This document shows, piece by piece, positions 25,239 through 37,426 of a DNA stretch of 64,000 bases. Origin of the DNA: Dipetalonema caudispina. Its lineage: Eukaryota > Nematoda > Chromadorea > Rhabditida > Onchocercidae. The notes beneath the pieces were generated by a model that searched no databases, was not told where the DNA came from, and worked only from the letters and a program-made list of their open reading frames with translations. How positions within the stretch are numbered: the first letter of the stretch is position 1; every line of letters begins with the position of its first letter. The stretch is taken from positions 97,556 to 161,555 of the forward strand of contig JABVXV010000126.1 of assembly GCA_013365325.1 (NCBI GenBank), read 5' to 3'. The translations under genes were made by a program, and so were the position numbers.

Positions 25239-26930
25239 ATGAAAGGTGATAATCATCCAGCTAAACAGTTGGCGAATTATAAATTACCTAATAGCTATGC
25301 TTTTTTTGGTACTGTTCACATCAAGGTATCATTTTATCGGAAATTACAGCTAAAAATGCAAAGATTTTTTTGAAGACGCCATTTTTTAGTACATAGTTTA
25401 TAAGATGTCATTTAATTACAATTCAATCTGACATATTTCACATTTAATATATTTATATATATATACTTACTCAAATGTATTAGCTTGTTTAATGGTTAAT
25501 TATCAAAAAAATATCTCAACCAAGAAGTTAGTAGTATCATTGCGACACTTCTAATATAGTAACTTCATACTTACTTGATGGGATATAATATTATTTAGGA
25601 TAACCATTCATCCATGTCGAATTTCATCAAAACTAGCATCTTGTATTGCAATAACATCTAAATCGATTTCGAAAGTAATTTTTTTTTTTTTGACTACATA
25701 TGAGTTTCCAAAAATTTGAGTTGAATAAAAATTTTCAGACATCAGCAACAATGTTAATTATATTTTATATGCTTTCATTGGCTGTTGCTAATTTCACTGT
25801 TGATATAACTACGATTTATTCATCCTCTTTTACATATATAAGTACCATAAGTACAATAGTACTATTTGCGATATTATTGGCATTGTATGGAATGTGGAAA
25901 GAATTGTCATTATGTTTGTTACCATTGATAGTTATTCAGGTCAGTAATTCCGATATTCACAGGGATCGTTACACTTCATAGAGACATAACTAAATAAAGT
26001 CAAATTGGAATAAAATTGAAGATAATTGAAATTTGAATTTTCATCACTATTTCTATTTTTTCATGAAAGGAAAAAAAATTTCTTAGATTTGATATTTTAG
26101 ATACTATTAGGCGTAACGATGATACTAATACTCGCTTTTTCGAACTTTATTGAATTTCATTGTTTTCTTATTGAAGCTTGTCCAGGCGGTAACAGTATTT
26201 TTTTACCAAATTTTAAATAATTATTATTAAGGCAAATAACCCATCATTTCTTCTAAAGCTAATTACTTCAGCTTTCATCAAACTATTTATTTCTTTTTAT
26301 GAACATTTGTAATTTGGCATACTCTTTACAATGAACATATAATTTGCATTACTTTACTTTTTTGATAATCAGACTAGTAGTGTAATAAATGAATCTTGGC
26401 CAACATAGAAATATTCAAGTACGCATAATTCTTCGGAAAAGTAAATGGAATATTAGACATACTTTGAAATTCGCTTGATTTCACTATAATTTCAGGCCGT
26501 TTTCTTATGCTTGGCATGGGAAGTGCTATATTCTGTGTATCACACTGTTACTGTATTGTAATCCTATGGCTCTGTTGGAAGTATTTTCACTATGTAGAAA
26601 AAGTAAGTTTGTAAAAACATTTAAATCATCATCTGTTTTGGATCAATTTTTGCTTTTTGGGATATAATTTTTTTTTTCTGTCGCCATCTTTTCCTTTTTC
26701 CCTACAAACTTACTTTTTCTACAGTGAAAAAAAAAAAAAAAAAAAAACACCCAAATCCTACTACTTCGAAATTTTCCATCGTAATATGTTCTTGTCACAT
26801 TTATGCTTATTTTTCCTTCTAGAAAGCAGAATTAGAACAAATATGGCATGTGGAAACAACTGATGATGAGACTGATGAAAATATCTTGATCCATAATATG
26901 CCACCTAATGCGAATTTGATTCAATGCTAA
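25239..26930 (+). CDS. Small four-transmembrane protein (first of two)
   Basis: 196 aa, five exons: 25239-25325, 25739-25939, 26101-26188, 26496-26602, 26823-26930, all phase-compatible. A short cytoplasmic N terminus contains NYKLPNSYAFFGTVHIKTSA. Four hydrophobic segments follow, at about residues 32-50, 58-95 (containing a helix hairpin and AILLALYGMWKEL), 97-115 and 130-152 (SAIFCVSHCYCIVILWLCW). The tail is acidic (HVETTDDETDENILIH) and ends in Cys. The opening FFG..H.KT.. followed by four TMs resembles a large nematode family of small tetraspan proteins (DUF7027/LAPTM-like in style), but I cannot name it. The second half of exon 4 and its 5' splice site are duplicated in inverted orientation in the next intron. 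Confidence 0.75.
26586..26728. repeat. Inverted repeat spanning a 5' splice site
   Basis: Arm 26586-26613 covers the last codons of exon 4 of the first four-TM gene and its GTAAGT donor. Arm 26703-26728 is the reverse complement with only a 2-nt gap. The loop is 89 nt. A long poly(A) run follows the second arm directly. Confidence 0.85.
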
Positions 26931-28176
26931 TTAGTAGTTCTTCTACTGTTTAGTAAATTTTTATGCTAATTACAATTTCTACTGGTAATTTTGAAACTGT
27001 TATTATAGACTTCATCAATGTAAATAATTTTGTTGGAAGGAACTTTCACTTCTTGACATAGCTGCATTGCGTTGATCTGAAACCGTTCTAATAATATTGA
27101 AATCAAAATCTGATTACTCGATAATGTTCTTAAATTATTACCACATTTCTTAGTCCAATATCCTCACGTGCCCTTTCCGCCCTGTTGTTTTATTTGTAGT
27201 TGTCAGTTTCGCAGTATTCCTACCAATTGTTCGGTCTTTTTTATTAAAAATTTCATTAAAAAAAGTTTTCAGTTTATTTGTTGCCGTTTTAAAAACAGTT
27301 GTACTATACAGTTATTCATCTTCCGTGATTGTTACTACTCAATCGGACAATTGTGAACTGTGAAATACACCGCCACTTTTGATTTATAATTTCAGATCGA
27401 ATAAGATCATAAAAGTTTCTTCTTGGTAGAAAGAGGATTGAAACTTCTATCTAATGATCGAATGATTAAGGGGGGACAACATAGTGTTCAACCAGCGCTT
27501 CCAGAAGTTCTAGGAGTGGCGGTGTTCCTACCATAAAAACAGTTCCATTCGAAATATTATTCTACAGTGGGCCCTATTCCAAATGCAACTTTTCTGATAT
27601 ACATATATCGAACGACATAAGGCTATTTTTAACGTTTTGCAAAAACTTTATAATTTTTCAAAAAAAAAAAAAAAAACCGATTTCCCATTTCTCGAAATGC
27701 ATTTGTAGACAGCTAAATGTTAATGTTACACATTATATGTAAACATAGCAGCTAATCGAAGTTTCACCGAAAATATATCAAACATATCTGATAAGTACAT
27801 ATACATTATACATGACGTTAATGTGATTGCTGTATCGAGCAAATTTCTTTAGATTTTCTATATCAAAGAAATTTCTTAAGAAAATCCCTAACAAGAAAAA
27901 ATGCGATGTTTGAATAATACTTGCCATAATAAACTCACTGATTATTATATCATAACAACTATTTATAATCTTCATCTTTCTTCCTTTCTTTTTCCACTCA
28001 TCCAATCCTTCTTCTAAAATCATTGTTGGAATTACCATTTTTCCATTATGCAATCATCTTCTTCCTTTGAGAAAATTGAATTTTGTAAGCATTTGGCCAA
28101 ATTAAAGAATTCAAAGGAGATGTTTAAATAGTTGGGAATCAAAAGCAGTATCAAACAATGATTAATTAATTTAAGA
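26931..28176. other. Intergenic interval between convergent four-TM genes
   Basis: About 1.25 kb between the 3' ends of the two four-TM genes. Open frames here are short, lack splice sites and show no protein-like composition. A patch at 27470-27560 is less AT-rich than its surroundings, but I recognise nothing in it. Confidence 0.45.
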
Positions 28177-28385
28177 TTAGTTGCTGTTGGCGTTATCCTG
28201 CTCAATCGTTTCGCATTGTTCCCGTTCTGATAAATAATTACAATAGCAACAACTAATGAATAACAGTAACACCTGCAAAAATTTCATTCATTTAATTATT
28301 TTACTTTATGCTAATATATTGTTTAGAATGATTGTGATTCGGTCAATTAGAGCATAATAGCTTATCTTAATGGCTGATAATAGCC

Positions 28386-28416
<31 letters not shown>

Positions 28417-30911
28417 CAAAATGAAAAGAAAAAGCTTGTGTGTCAACTATTAAACAATCCTGTTTAAAATAATCCATTAATTATACATATTTTACTACGA
28501 GAGATTTTTTCTCTTTTTTTTTTTTTTAGATCTTTGTAAACAGAAGATTATGTACTTTTCACATCTCAATGCACTCATTAATAGTCATCTTCGGAACAAA
28601 GATAGATGGAAGGAAGGGCAAATTTGACAATTTATTTATCTTCAAAAATAGTGATTCACCTGAAACGAAAAAAATACCAACAGTGATATGAAAATGATTC
28701 GTTCAACTTGATTAAATAACTCTAAATGTTTACGACAAACAGCATCGCTATCACAATCATTACTAAGGCTTTCCATTGAACGCGAACGCCATTGAGATAT
28801 TACGGTTTCATGTATCTAAAATGTTTTAAAAAAATTAACACAATCAAGAAAAGATTGCAGTTTTATTTTGTAGCTTTTTTTCTTAGAGTCTAATAGTAGC
28901 CAAGACTACCACTTAAGGCTAAACACAACTGACGCAATACTCGAAAGAGACAACAATGTTAACCGTCAATCAAATTCCATTTAATTAACTATTAGATGAG
29001 CAGTAAGTCAGCAATTTCAGAATTCAATCCAAATTCTTTCATTTAAATTTTATTTGCAATAATTTGTTGAAAATATACCTTATGTTGATTGGCAACAGCA
29101 AAAGCTGAAAGAATAAATTGAACAGATATTTGCATCAATAACATCACTATGTACTGCAAATGAAACATTTATATTTTCATGGCTAATTTGGAATTATCCT
29201 TAAATTGATTAAAATTAAATTTAAATAGTATTTGATGGAAAATATTGTAGTCCATTCTTCATCGTCAAGATTACTTGGACTTTATCGTGAGCAAAAGATT
29301 TGCTGGTCCTGTATTATTGATTTGTCTTTAGTTTTATCAGTATGAGTGTTAAAACAAATAGATTTCTACACCATGATCATCAAAACAGTTAATTCTTCCT
29401 AACTGATTGTATGCTGGACAGTACTTCTCAACATCCACTTATCAACTTCCCCAAAAAGACTCACGTCGTCTGTCATTAAACTTATCCGTTTAACACTTAC
29501 TGATCAGAGAGATCGTCAATGTTGCAATCGATTAAAAAAAAAAAGTCAAGTTTTAGATTTGATTTATAAATATAGATATACTGCAACATACCAATGATAT
29601 GTTAGAGGATAACCATAGGTGCCCGCTGTTAATGCAGCATTGCCAGACATTGGAAAAAATTTAGTCACAAATATTTAAATATTTCAATAAAATACGTACT
29701 AAATCCTAATGATCATTTGTTTTCTCTTATCTAATGTATTTAAAAGTAAATTAATTAATTTCCGATTTTTCATTAATTTCACCCTATATTGACCCTACAA
29801 TAAACTTAGAAATATACTTACCAGCAACATACAAAATGAGCTACACAATACCAAAGATACAATTCCGAGTATCGATAATAAAAATATTGAAATACTCGTT
29901 ATACCAACAAAAAACACGGCAAGTGAATACTAAAATTCAATTTCTGCTAAGAATATATTAAGAACAAACATTTAAGATACACTAATTAACCTGAAAACTA
30001 AATTCTCACATTTTAAAATTCATATAAAAACTTCACATAATTTCAATTTCATCTTAATGATCAACATACTTGTTGATGATCCGCAACAGGACTGGGAGAA
30101 ATTCCGGCGCTCGGTGGTGAAAACCATGAGAAAACAGCAATGAATAATGAGAAAATCGAAATTAACTGCAATGAAAATAAATGCTCATGAGAATATCCGG
30201 GAAAATTCAATATGTTAATTTCTCCCTTTTGAAAAATGAGTGAGAATTTATGAATGCTTGCTTATAATGATCGTTTTAATAAATATAATCGATATGAAAT
30301 GTTGAAAGAAAAGAAAAAAAAAAAGGAAAAAATTAAGGAGGATGTTAAATTTCCCAATGGACAACCAGTTTATGTTGTGTTGTCAGTTAGACATCATTCA
30401 AAAGAGTAACATTTCAATCATAGCACAAATCATCTCAAATATTTCTTCTACCCAAACTATACAATGTTTGAATATTTAAAATTGTTTAATGCTTCCTCAT
30501 TTAATTGCAAAATTAAAGAGCTCAAAAAAAAAAAAAAAAAAAAAAAAAAGGAAACTATTCAGGAATTAATTAATAAGAATTAATATATTTATTTGACTAA
30601 TAAAATATACGCTCAAAGAAAAGAGAAAAAAAGCTCAATCTTACTCTTTTTCATAGTTATCTAAATATGTTTGCTTACGAATTTCATCTTAAAATAAACA
30701 AAAAAAAAAAAAAGTAATAATAGAGTAAAAAATAGTAATGGATTTACATTATTTAGATGAGAATAATTAATGAAATAATCAATGATATATCAAATTAACA
30801 AAGGGAAAATATATAATCTTACATTTGTAAACAAAAAGCATGCTACTACTACTATTACTACTGCTGTTATTTGTTTGCCTTGGTTTAATAATCAATGAGA
30901 AAGAGTGTGTG

Positions 30912-30952
<41 letters not shown>

Positions 30953-31098
30953 AGGTGGTATGGTTAATTAGAATTTCTTTTTCTTTTTTTTTTAATTGTT
31001 TGTTTGAGGATAAGTAATAATATTTAACTTACCGCAAATATCGAGTTAAATATGAGGGCAATAATTTTCAATTGTTGAATGAAAAAAACAGGGAGCAT
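28177..31098 (-). CDS. Small four-transmembrane protein (second of two)
   Basis: 192 aa, six exons (minus), every junction in phase 0: 31098-31033, 30165-30070, 29929-29822, 29153-29079, 28815-28678, 28272-28177. Hydrophobic helices: LKIIALIFNSIFALISIFSL near the N terminus, LAVFFVGITSISIFLLSILG, VLCSSFCMLLYIVMLLMQIS and a last one around FISLLVLLLFISCCYC. A hydrophilic loop of about 45 residues between helices 3 and 4 carries two Cys (NDCDSDAVCRKH). The layout is tetraspanin-like, but the CCG signature and the usual four loop cysteines are absent. I do not recognise the family. Its introns are long relative to the exons and full of homopolymer tracts. Chaining six short exons without a single frame conflict is the main support. 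Confidence 0.7.
28388..28416. repeat. Poly(A) tract, 29 nt
   Basis: Uninterrupted A run in the last intron of the second four-TM gene; it is poly(T) on the gene strand. Confidence 0.9.
30524..30549. repeat. Poly(A) tract, 26 nt
   Basis: Uninterrupted A run inside the first intron (30166-31032) of the second four-TM gene. Confidence 0.9.
30912..30950. repeat. Poly(A) tract, 39 nt
   Basis: The longest homopolymer in the window, about 80 nt inside the donor end of the first intron of the second four-TM gene. It is poly(T) on the transcribed strand. Confidence 0.9.
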
Positions 31099-31100
31099 AA

Positions 31101-31130
31101 AGAGAGAGGGAGAGAGAGAGAGAGAAAGGG
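31101..31130. repeat. GA microsatellite
   Basis: AG-rich run with (GA)n interrupted by GGG, starting 3 nt upstream of the second four-TM gene's ATG. On the gene strand it is a CT-rich tract reaching into the 5' leader. Confidence 0.85.
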
Positions 31131-31190
31131 TGAGAAATGATAAAAAGGGTAAAAGGTATCGCCGATATGATTCTTTCTTCCAAGGAACAA

Positions 31191-31208
31191 ATGAATGAAT
31201 GAATGAAT
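31191..31208. repeat. GAAT tetranucleotide repeat
   Basis: About four and a half units of ATGA, in the 5' flank of the second four-TM gene. Confidence 0.8.
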
Positions 31209-31316
31209 TGATTCTTCAATTCAATTCGTCTTCTGATTTGATTGAGAAGTTTTTGAAAAGTTTACGAAGCGATTGTTCAACAATGCTTGCAGTTGTGAAC
31301 ATCATCCTCGTCATCT

Positions 31317-31386
31317 GCACCATGTGATTTGTGTTTATTTGTGGGTGTGTTGTGTATATGTCTGTCTGTGTATGTGTGTGTATTTA
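31317..31386. repeat. Imperfect TG-rich repeat
   Basis: Alternating TG/TA purine-pyrimidine stretch with several TGTGTG blocks, in the 5' flank of the second four-TM gene. Confidence 0.75.
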
Positions 31387-32662
31387 TTTGGGTGTACACA
31401 AATATGTATGTATGGCAGCAAACATTTCATACATTCCTATTCGGTATGAATAAGTTTCTGTGAACAAATTTTTTTAAAATAATACATACAGCTAGCTATC
31501 TTTCCTAACATCGTTAGATTAAAATATTTACCGGCGGGGAAAAAAAAAAAAAAAAGTGTTGTATATTTAGAAATTTGTTTTAGCATCTTGTTACAATAAA
31601 ATCGTTTGATTTTTCCTTTTTGTTGAGTTATAATCCTGTATCTTATTCATCGTTGAATTTAATAATTCTGTTCCTTTTCATAAAATAAAGTTTCTACAAC
31701 TACACTACTCATTAGTAGTTTCCTATGAAAATAGCATGAAAATGAATGCAAGCTAAATAAGAGGAATTTATTATTGAACTTATCAAATGAATTAAATGAA
31801 ATGATTTGTAATATGTAGTGCATGGTAAATGTCATGAAAACACGTTTTTCTTTATGCCAAAAAAAAACTGATGCTTCACCTGGCTTTTCGAAGTCTAGAC
31901 TTTAATTTCGTCTACTCCACTGGTAAGTTAACACGAAAGTTGCTGTATAAAATTATTACATTTTAATAGAATATAGTAGAACACCATAAATATAACTATT
32001 AAAATAGGAGATTTACTAATTTCAGAGAAGTAACAATATATTACTGTACATTAAATCGTTAAATTAGAAAGGCACACATTATTGCGGTTAAATCTTTGGA
32101 AAAACACGAATTTACACATATGGCACTTAAGTAGGACTTTGAATGAATAAATTAGAAATGAAAAATAAAGTTTTAGATGAGGAGATAGATGCAGCAATAA
32201 ATTCTATGAACAAATAAAGTTGGTTACATCAGCAATTTATGAAGAACATTAAAATTTAGTGAGAAAAGTATCAATGAAACTATGACTATTCAGCCATTCT
32301 GTGGAATGCACCTCTCAACAATGACTGTGTCCGATACAACCCTCACAAATACTATTATCCAGCCCTTTATTGAAACACTATTAGTGCGACTGCTGCTGAC
32401 CACCTGCCCTAACAAAACATATGAAGGTAAATTGATAGGAGTCAAAACATATTATTTATAAAACTTTCAGGATCATAGATAAATATTGTGTACAATCTTT
32501 GTAAACATGATGTTGCATTCCTTACTTAGTACCTGATTAAAGTATAGAAAGTAACTATGTACATCTGACTGTGACTTCATTTCAAACAAATAAAAAAATC
32601 CAATGCATCCATACTGTATTTTACAACGGTCTATCATTTAAAAAATGGTGGGACCCAAGGCA

Positions 32663-35600
32663 CTATTCTTCCATACTATCACCAGATTTATTTAACGAAC
32701 TGCTGCAGCCATCAATAAACGATATGTCGACAAGCTGGAGAGGTTGATTAGGAAGCTGTGGATGAAAACCTGGTCCAAGTAGTGCTTCAACATCGTTTTC
32801 AAAACTACTTGACAACACTGATACAATTTCCTCGTTATTATAATTTTCATTCCTGCAAACAGCATTTATTTCACAAAGGAAAAAGAAAAACGTTAGCTAA
32901 AACGCAAATTCTTTGAGCGAAAATTCATATTTCAACCAAAATTTTACCGTTGCAAAGCATGGCAACAACAAAAATCAGTATAAACCAACAATTTTTTGTC
33001 TAAAAATACTTATCTACATATCAATATATAAGTAACGCTGAGACTAGGCGAATCTCAAATTTTTCCCATAACAGACAACAACACAAAAGAAGCAACTTCA
33101 TGTCTATCTCATATCCTTTGCTATCTTTTTCAGTGCAGGACCATCCCATATATCTTACATATGTTACTGTTTCGATAGTATTCGCGTGCCCGTATATCTG
33201 TTTCGCAAATATTACAGTCAATATGGTAAATTAAAAATACATCAACAGACATTTCTGTAGACTGAGTTCGAGCAATTATCTCTCCAGGAGACCAGTCCAA
33301 CTTAGTTTGTGTTGAGAATGACAATAGAGGGCTATCTGCACCAGTTTGACATCCGGATTTTCTGCAAAAACTGATCCTAAACTGTGACCGATATTTTAAG
33401 AAACATGAATTTTAAGCAAATTTTGTTTAAAATAAGTATATATATTATAAAGCATAACATAGCATAGCATCCAAAAATGATTCATTCACATAAATATATT
33501 TAATGGTCCACACAGATGGAAGCAATAACGAAAATCGGAAGATTTTAGATAAACTCCTTCCTCTCTCTCTCTTCTACTTCCACCACTTTATTCAATTGTG
33601 GGAAACGAAAACATTTGTTACCCGCCAGTTTTTGCAACCATAACGATTTCAGATTGAATGTAGCCTGTTGGAGACAAAGACTTTTGTCGTTCTTCAGTTT
33701 CGAAATATCGCAACATGTCTTCCTTATCAATATCCGGATATAGATACCTGGGTGTGGTATTGTTAGAACATGTATTTCTGCGATACTTATTAGTTTCAAC
33801 AAATGATGTCGACCAAATGCTTATAATCTCAACCAATGGAGATAACTGAAGGCTAGTAACATAAGTCTGTTTTGGAATGAGATCCTAGTGACTTAATATT
33901 GACAGTAATAAAGCAAAAAGATTGGCCAATTTTCACAAGAAAAAATCCACAATGTTTATCAAAATAATTACTTGATATCTTTGAGTTGTGGACATGATGC
34001 AATACGTTGAGCCAGAGAAAACTGATCGAGATCTTTTATGGAGAATGGTGAAAGGTGAAAAGGCACTGTAACAGACGAAAATGATTTGAAAAGAAGTAAT
34101 TTAGATTTGATATTTATAAAAAATAACTTGTCAAGAAAAATAGATGCAATTAGAGAGACTCCACCATACAAAGCTTATTCACTTCATACATGATTTTATA
34201 TTCATGATAGCAAAAACAAATTTACCTTTACCATCCTCATCGTCGCAAACAAAACCAATACTAACAGCACCAGTTTGAGTATCACTAAAACGCAGAAGAA
34301 AAGTAGGATGGGGGGCACTGACCATTTGCGAGGACGCATCTTGCTTACTTATAAAACCAATTAGCCACCCTGTAAAATGACAAACAAAGACTTTTAAACT
34401 ACAAATCAGAATAGTTATATCACTCATTCGACAACAATATGAATACAACCTAAAAAATCAAAAAAAGTCGAAAATAAACCTTCATCCCAAAACTTCAAAA
34501 GTTTGTGCTTGATAAGTTGCATAATAGCGAAAAACCACTCCCAGAATGAGAAACTGACGTCATCTCGCAAATTTTGCTAAATGTAAAACATAATTTCTAC
34601 ACAACGACATTCATCCCATAACAAAATCTAATTACGATATCTCATCACAGAATAAAGCTAGTCAGGTATCTTGTGATAAAACGACTAGTTTTACAATTAT
34701 GCCTACCTTCGCAAACCGATGCAAGGTTATTAATTTAGTTTCTTCTGTGGCAGAGACTTTTAATTTCTCAGCCATGTAAGAAAGATCTGAATCGCTGATT
34801 GCTCGCTCTGCACCAGTAGAGATTGCAAATTTATGACGAAGGATCTGAGCAAGCTCTCTCCATGAGGCAGAACTTATTTCCGGCGACAAAGCTGTACGAT
34901 TCTGAAATTCATAAATAATTAATAAATCTTTTCAGCTATAAAAAAAAACAAGTGGTGACAAAAAACTATTGTATTACGAACCACATCACAAAAAGCTCTC
35001 TGCCAAAGTATGGCTCCTTGTGCATCACAATCTTGACTTCCATGTACCGTAACCATAATTGGTAATGACAATGTCCAGACATCGAACTTCCCAAGATTGC
35101 CAAGTTGAAATGGAGTTATATGAAAAAGTAATGCATATTTCTGGTCAGTAGCTGTCTGTGAATTCACCAACACTTTGCAGTCTCCTTGTCCTCCTTTTGG
35201 TGGCGGCTTTCGATGTGCAATACGCGTCAGTTTCTATAAGTTTAATTATAGCATCAAGGGGACGATCACAATTATAAACAGCAACTTCATCAAGGCTGTA
35301 TGTATTTCACGACAAATAATGTGCACAAATTCACTGGCGAAAAAAACCTGTACTTCAATAAATAACCGGGCAATCATGAAGAATTGGTGAATATGCAACA
35401 CATCTACTTAAAGATAGATTGAATACCACAAAAACTGAACTAACAGAATTGCTAAATTTTGCAGACATGTGTCCTTTATCGTCAGTAGTTATTTTCTCGA
35501 AATCGTTACTTATGGAACCAACGGTTTTACTGAAACCAAGAAATAACCGTTTCAAAAAATTATTCTTGAAATTGAATAACAAACCCATCTGGATCACTTT

Positions 35601-37411
35601 TCCGCTCATAATTAACTTACACGTCTTTTTCGGCCAGCTGTGCAGTGCTAAGCAGCCGAGCTTCTTCCTCAGCAATGATCCGAACAGTGACATTAGTATT
35701 GACAAGATGCTGTTTGATGCCCAATTTGTCGCCAATAAGAAGTCTCACCTCCGCAAGAAATTTATGCTGCGTTTTCAAGACTGGTTCAGGCTGGATAGCA
35801 ACAACAAAACTTTGAGAAACCAACATACACAGCAATTTCGTTAGGTTATCCAGTACCGAATTCAAATTTGCAATATGCGTCTGTGACATATGACTATTCA
35901 TTTGTGGACCTGAAGAAGCCTTTAAATTAAACTCTATTAGTTCTTCATGTGTGTAAATGCATTTCTGGATACTCCAAGTAGATAATTCGTTGTCATCAAA
36001 CATTTACCATGTATATTGTATAGAAGGAGATTCTCAAAAAATTCGAAAATAGAGATTTTTACTCCAAAAAACGGTTTTATTTAACGGAAAAACAAAAGTA
36101 AGCGAAATTTTCGTCTACAAAGTAGGTTAGTTTTTTGTTTAAAAAAAGAAGGGAAAAAACGCCAACCTCGACGAAGCAAATCCATCTGCCAACATGCGTA
36201 TGTTCTCAGTTGCCAGTTCTGTTCCGCTAACATTTCGAACCTTCAAAATTTAAATACATTTACAACACGTAATAAAAAAAACATCGACCGTAATAAAAAC
36301 ACCGACATTCGATAGCACCGGAAATTTTAACAAGCAGAAATAATATTTTACGTAGAGTTATCACACCAAATTTCGCATAATAATGGCAAGAGATTGCTGT
36401 ATAAGCAGCATATATCACTGCTATAAGTATCGACTAGGAGTTTGAGATGTCGAACTTTACTTCACATTTAGCAAGTAGTAAATTATGTTCAACAACATTA
36501 AAATAACGGATACAGTACTCAGTATTAGGAGGAAACTTTAAGTTGCACTAAGAGGCATCAGCAATGAGAATGACAAATGGAGAAAGGCACAGAGGGAAGG
36601 ATGCTTACTCTGTTTGTATTTCATCAATCATATGATCGCGTTCCTCAAACGGCACGCCAACTTGTTGAAGCTTTTGTCTGTTTTTCCAATCGTACAGGTA
36701 ATCACTAATCAGCTGATTTTGTAACAGTGCGACATTATGCACTCCATTATTCAGTTTCTGTGTCAGATTACACCTTTTCTCCATAAGTGCATTGTACAGC
36801 TGGCTTGCTCGCTTTTGCATATCACTCACAGATGTCCGCGCCTGTGATAATTTATCGTCCCTACAACAACTGTCCCTATAATTCCCTATTACAATTCGAT
36901 CAATTTTTCTAATATGACAAAGGCAATTTTGAAGTACAAGTAAATGTAGCATAAAAATGAATATAATCGAATGGAAAGCCGACGAAACGACGGAATGTGA
37001 CTGCATAACCAGTCTCTCCATGCCGATAGCTATCTTTCTATTATCTTCCCTTCTATGCTTACTATACTCACACAGTCATAAAGCAAACCGATTGCCTCTC
37101 TCATGAAAGCTACTCTTAATATACTAAAAAGAAATATGGCCTACATGATCAATGATTTACACGAATGGGGCATGCATAATGTACGTTTGGGACAAATAAC
37201 ATTAGAAGCCACGAAAATCTTAAAATGAAAACAATACAATACTCGCTTACCGACGATCACGTTCAAGCTGGCTTACAGCAAGTTGCATTCGATGCAATTC
37301 AGCCAGATCATTTACGAATCGACCCTGCATATCCTTGTTCTCTTCCCAAAGAGTATGACATTCCTTCGTGAGATCAAGCAATGCTGTTTTGATTTCAGCG
37401 TAACACAACAT
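32663..37411 (-). CDS. sta-1: STAT transcription factor, STA-1 type
   Basis: 707 aa, 13 exons (minus): 37411-37251, 36860-36609, 36240-36168, 35964-35621, 35529-35445, 35233-34982, 34901-34707, 34576-34480, 34369-34226, 34065-33972, 33747-33622, 33361-33251, 32852-32663. The STAT N-terminal dimerisation domain is absent. The protein begins with the coiled-coil bundle (residues 1-165; FEMLAEQNWQLR), then the DNA-binding domain (LKTQHKFLAEVRLLIGDKLG; VWTLSLPIMVTVHGSQD; ILWQRAF), the linker and an SH2 domain from about 487. Its phosphotyrosine-binding Arg is 513, in FLLRFSDT. The activating Tyr is about residue 595 in SPTGYIQSEIV. The tail is acidic and Ser-rich. Lack of the N domain is known for C. 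elegans STA-1, a repressor of antiviral and TGF-beta-linked programmes. The acceptor of exon 4 (TATCCAG) is the weakest. Confidence 0.9.
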
Positions 37412-37426
37412 TAGATTTAATTTACT
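37412..37426 (-). promoter_or_regulatory. sta-1: Probable spliced-leader acceptor of the STAT gene
   Basis: GTGTTTCAG lies immediately 5' of the start exon (AG at 37426-37425), leaving a 13-nt leader before ATG 37411. An ATG at 37534 precedes GTAAGT at the right place for an upstream exon, but joining it would put TAA in frame. The site is therefore more likely a trans-splice acceptor or the end of a 5' UTR intron. Confidence 0.5.

Larger units (their letters stand above)
31099..32662. other. Intergenic region upstream of the second four-TM gene
   Basis: About 1.56 kb between the start of the four-TM gene and the STAT stop codon, both on the minus strand. The proximal part is a cluster of simple repeats (GA, GAAT and TG runs), listed separately. 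The distal part is plain AT-rich sequence that should contain the STAT 3' UTR. Confidence 0.5.

Noticed and set aside
27168..27356. 62-codon plus-strand frame between the four-TM genes
   Set aside because: Phe/Cys/Ile-rich translation typical of AT-rich noncoding DNA, with no splice partners and no motif.
29593..29665. Exon-like segment starting ATGTCTGGC on the minus strand in the second four-TM gene
   Set aside because: The flanking exons join directly in phase 0 through a continuous TM helix, and this segment has no good acceptor.
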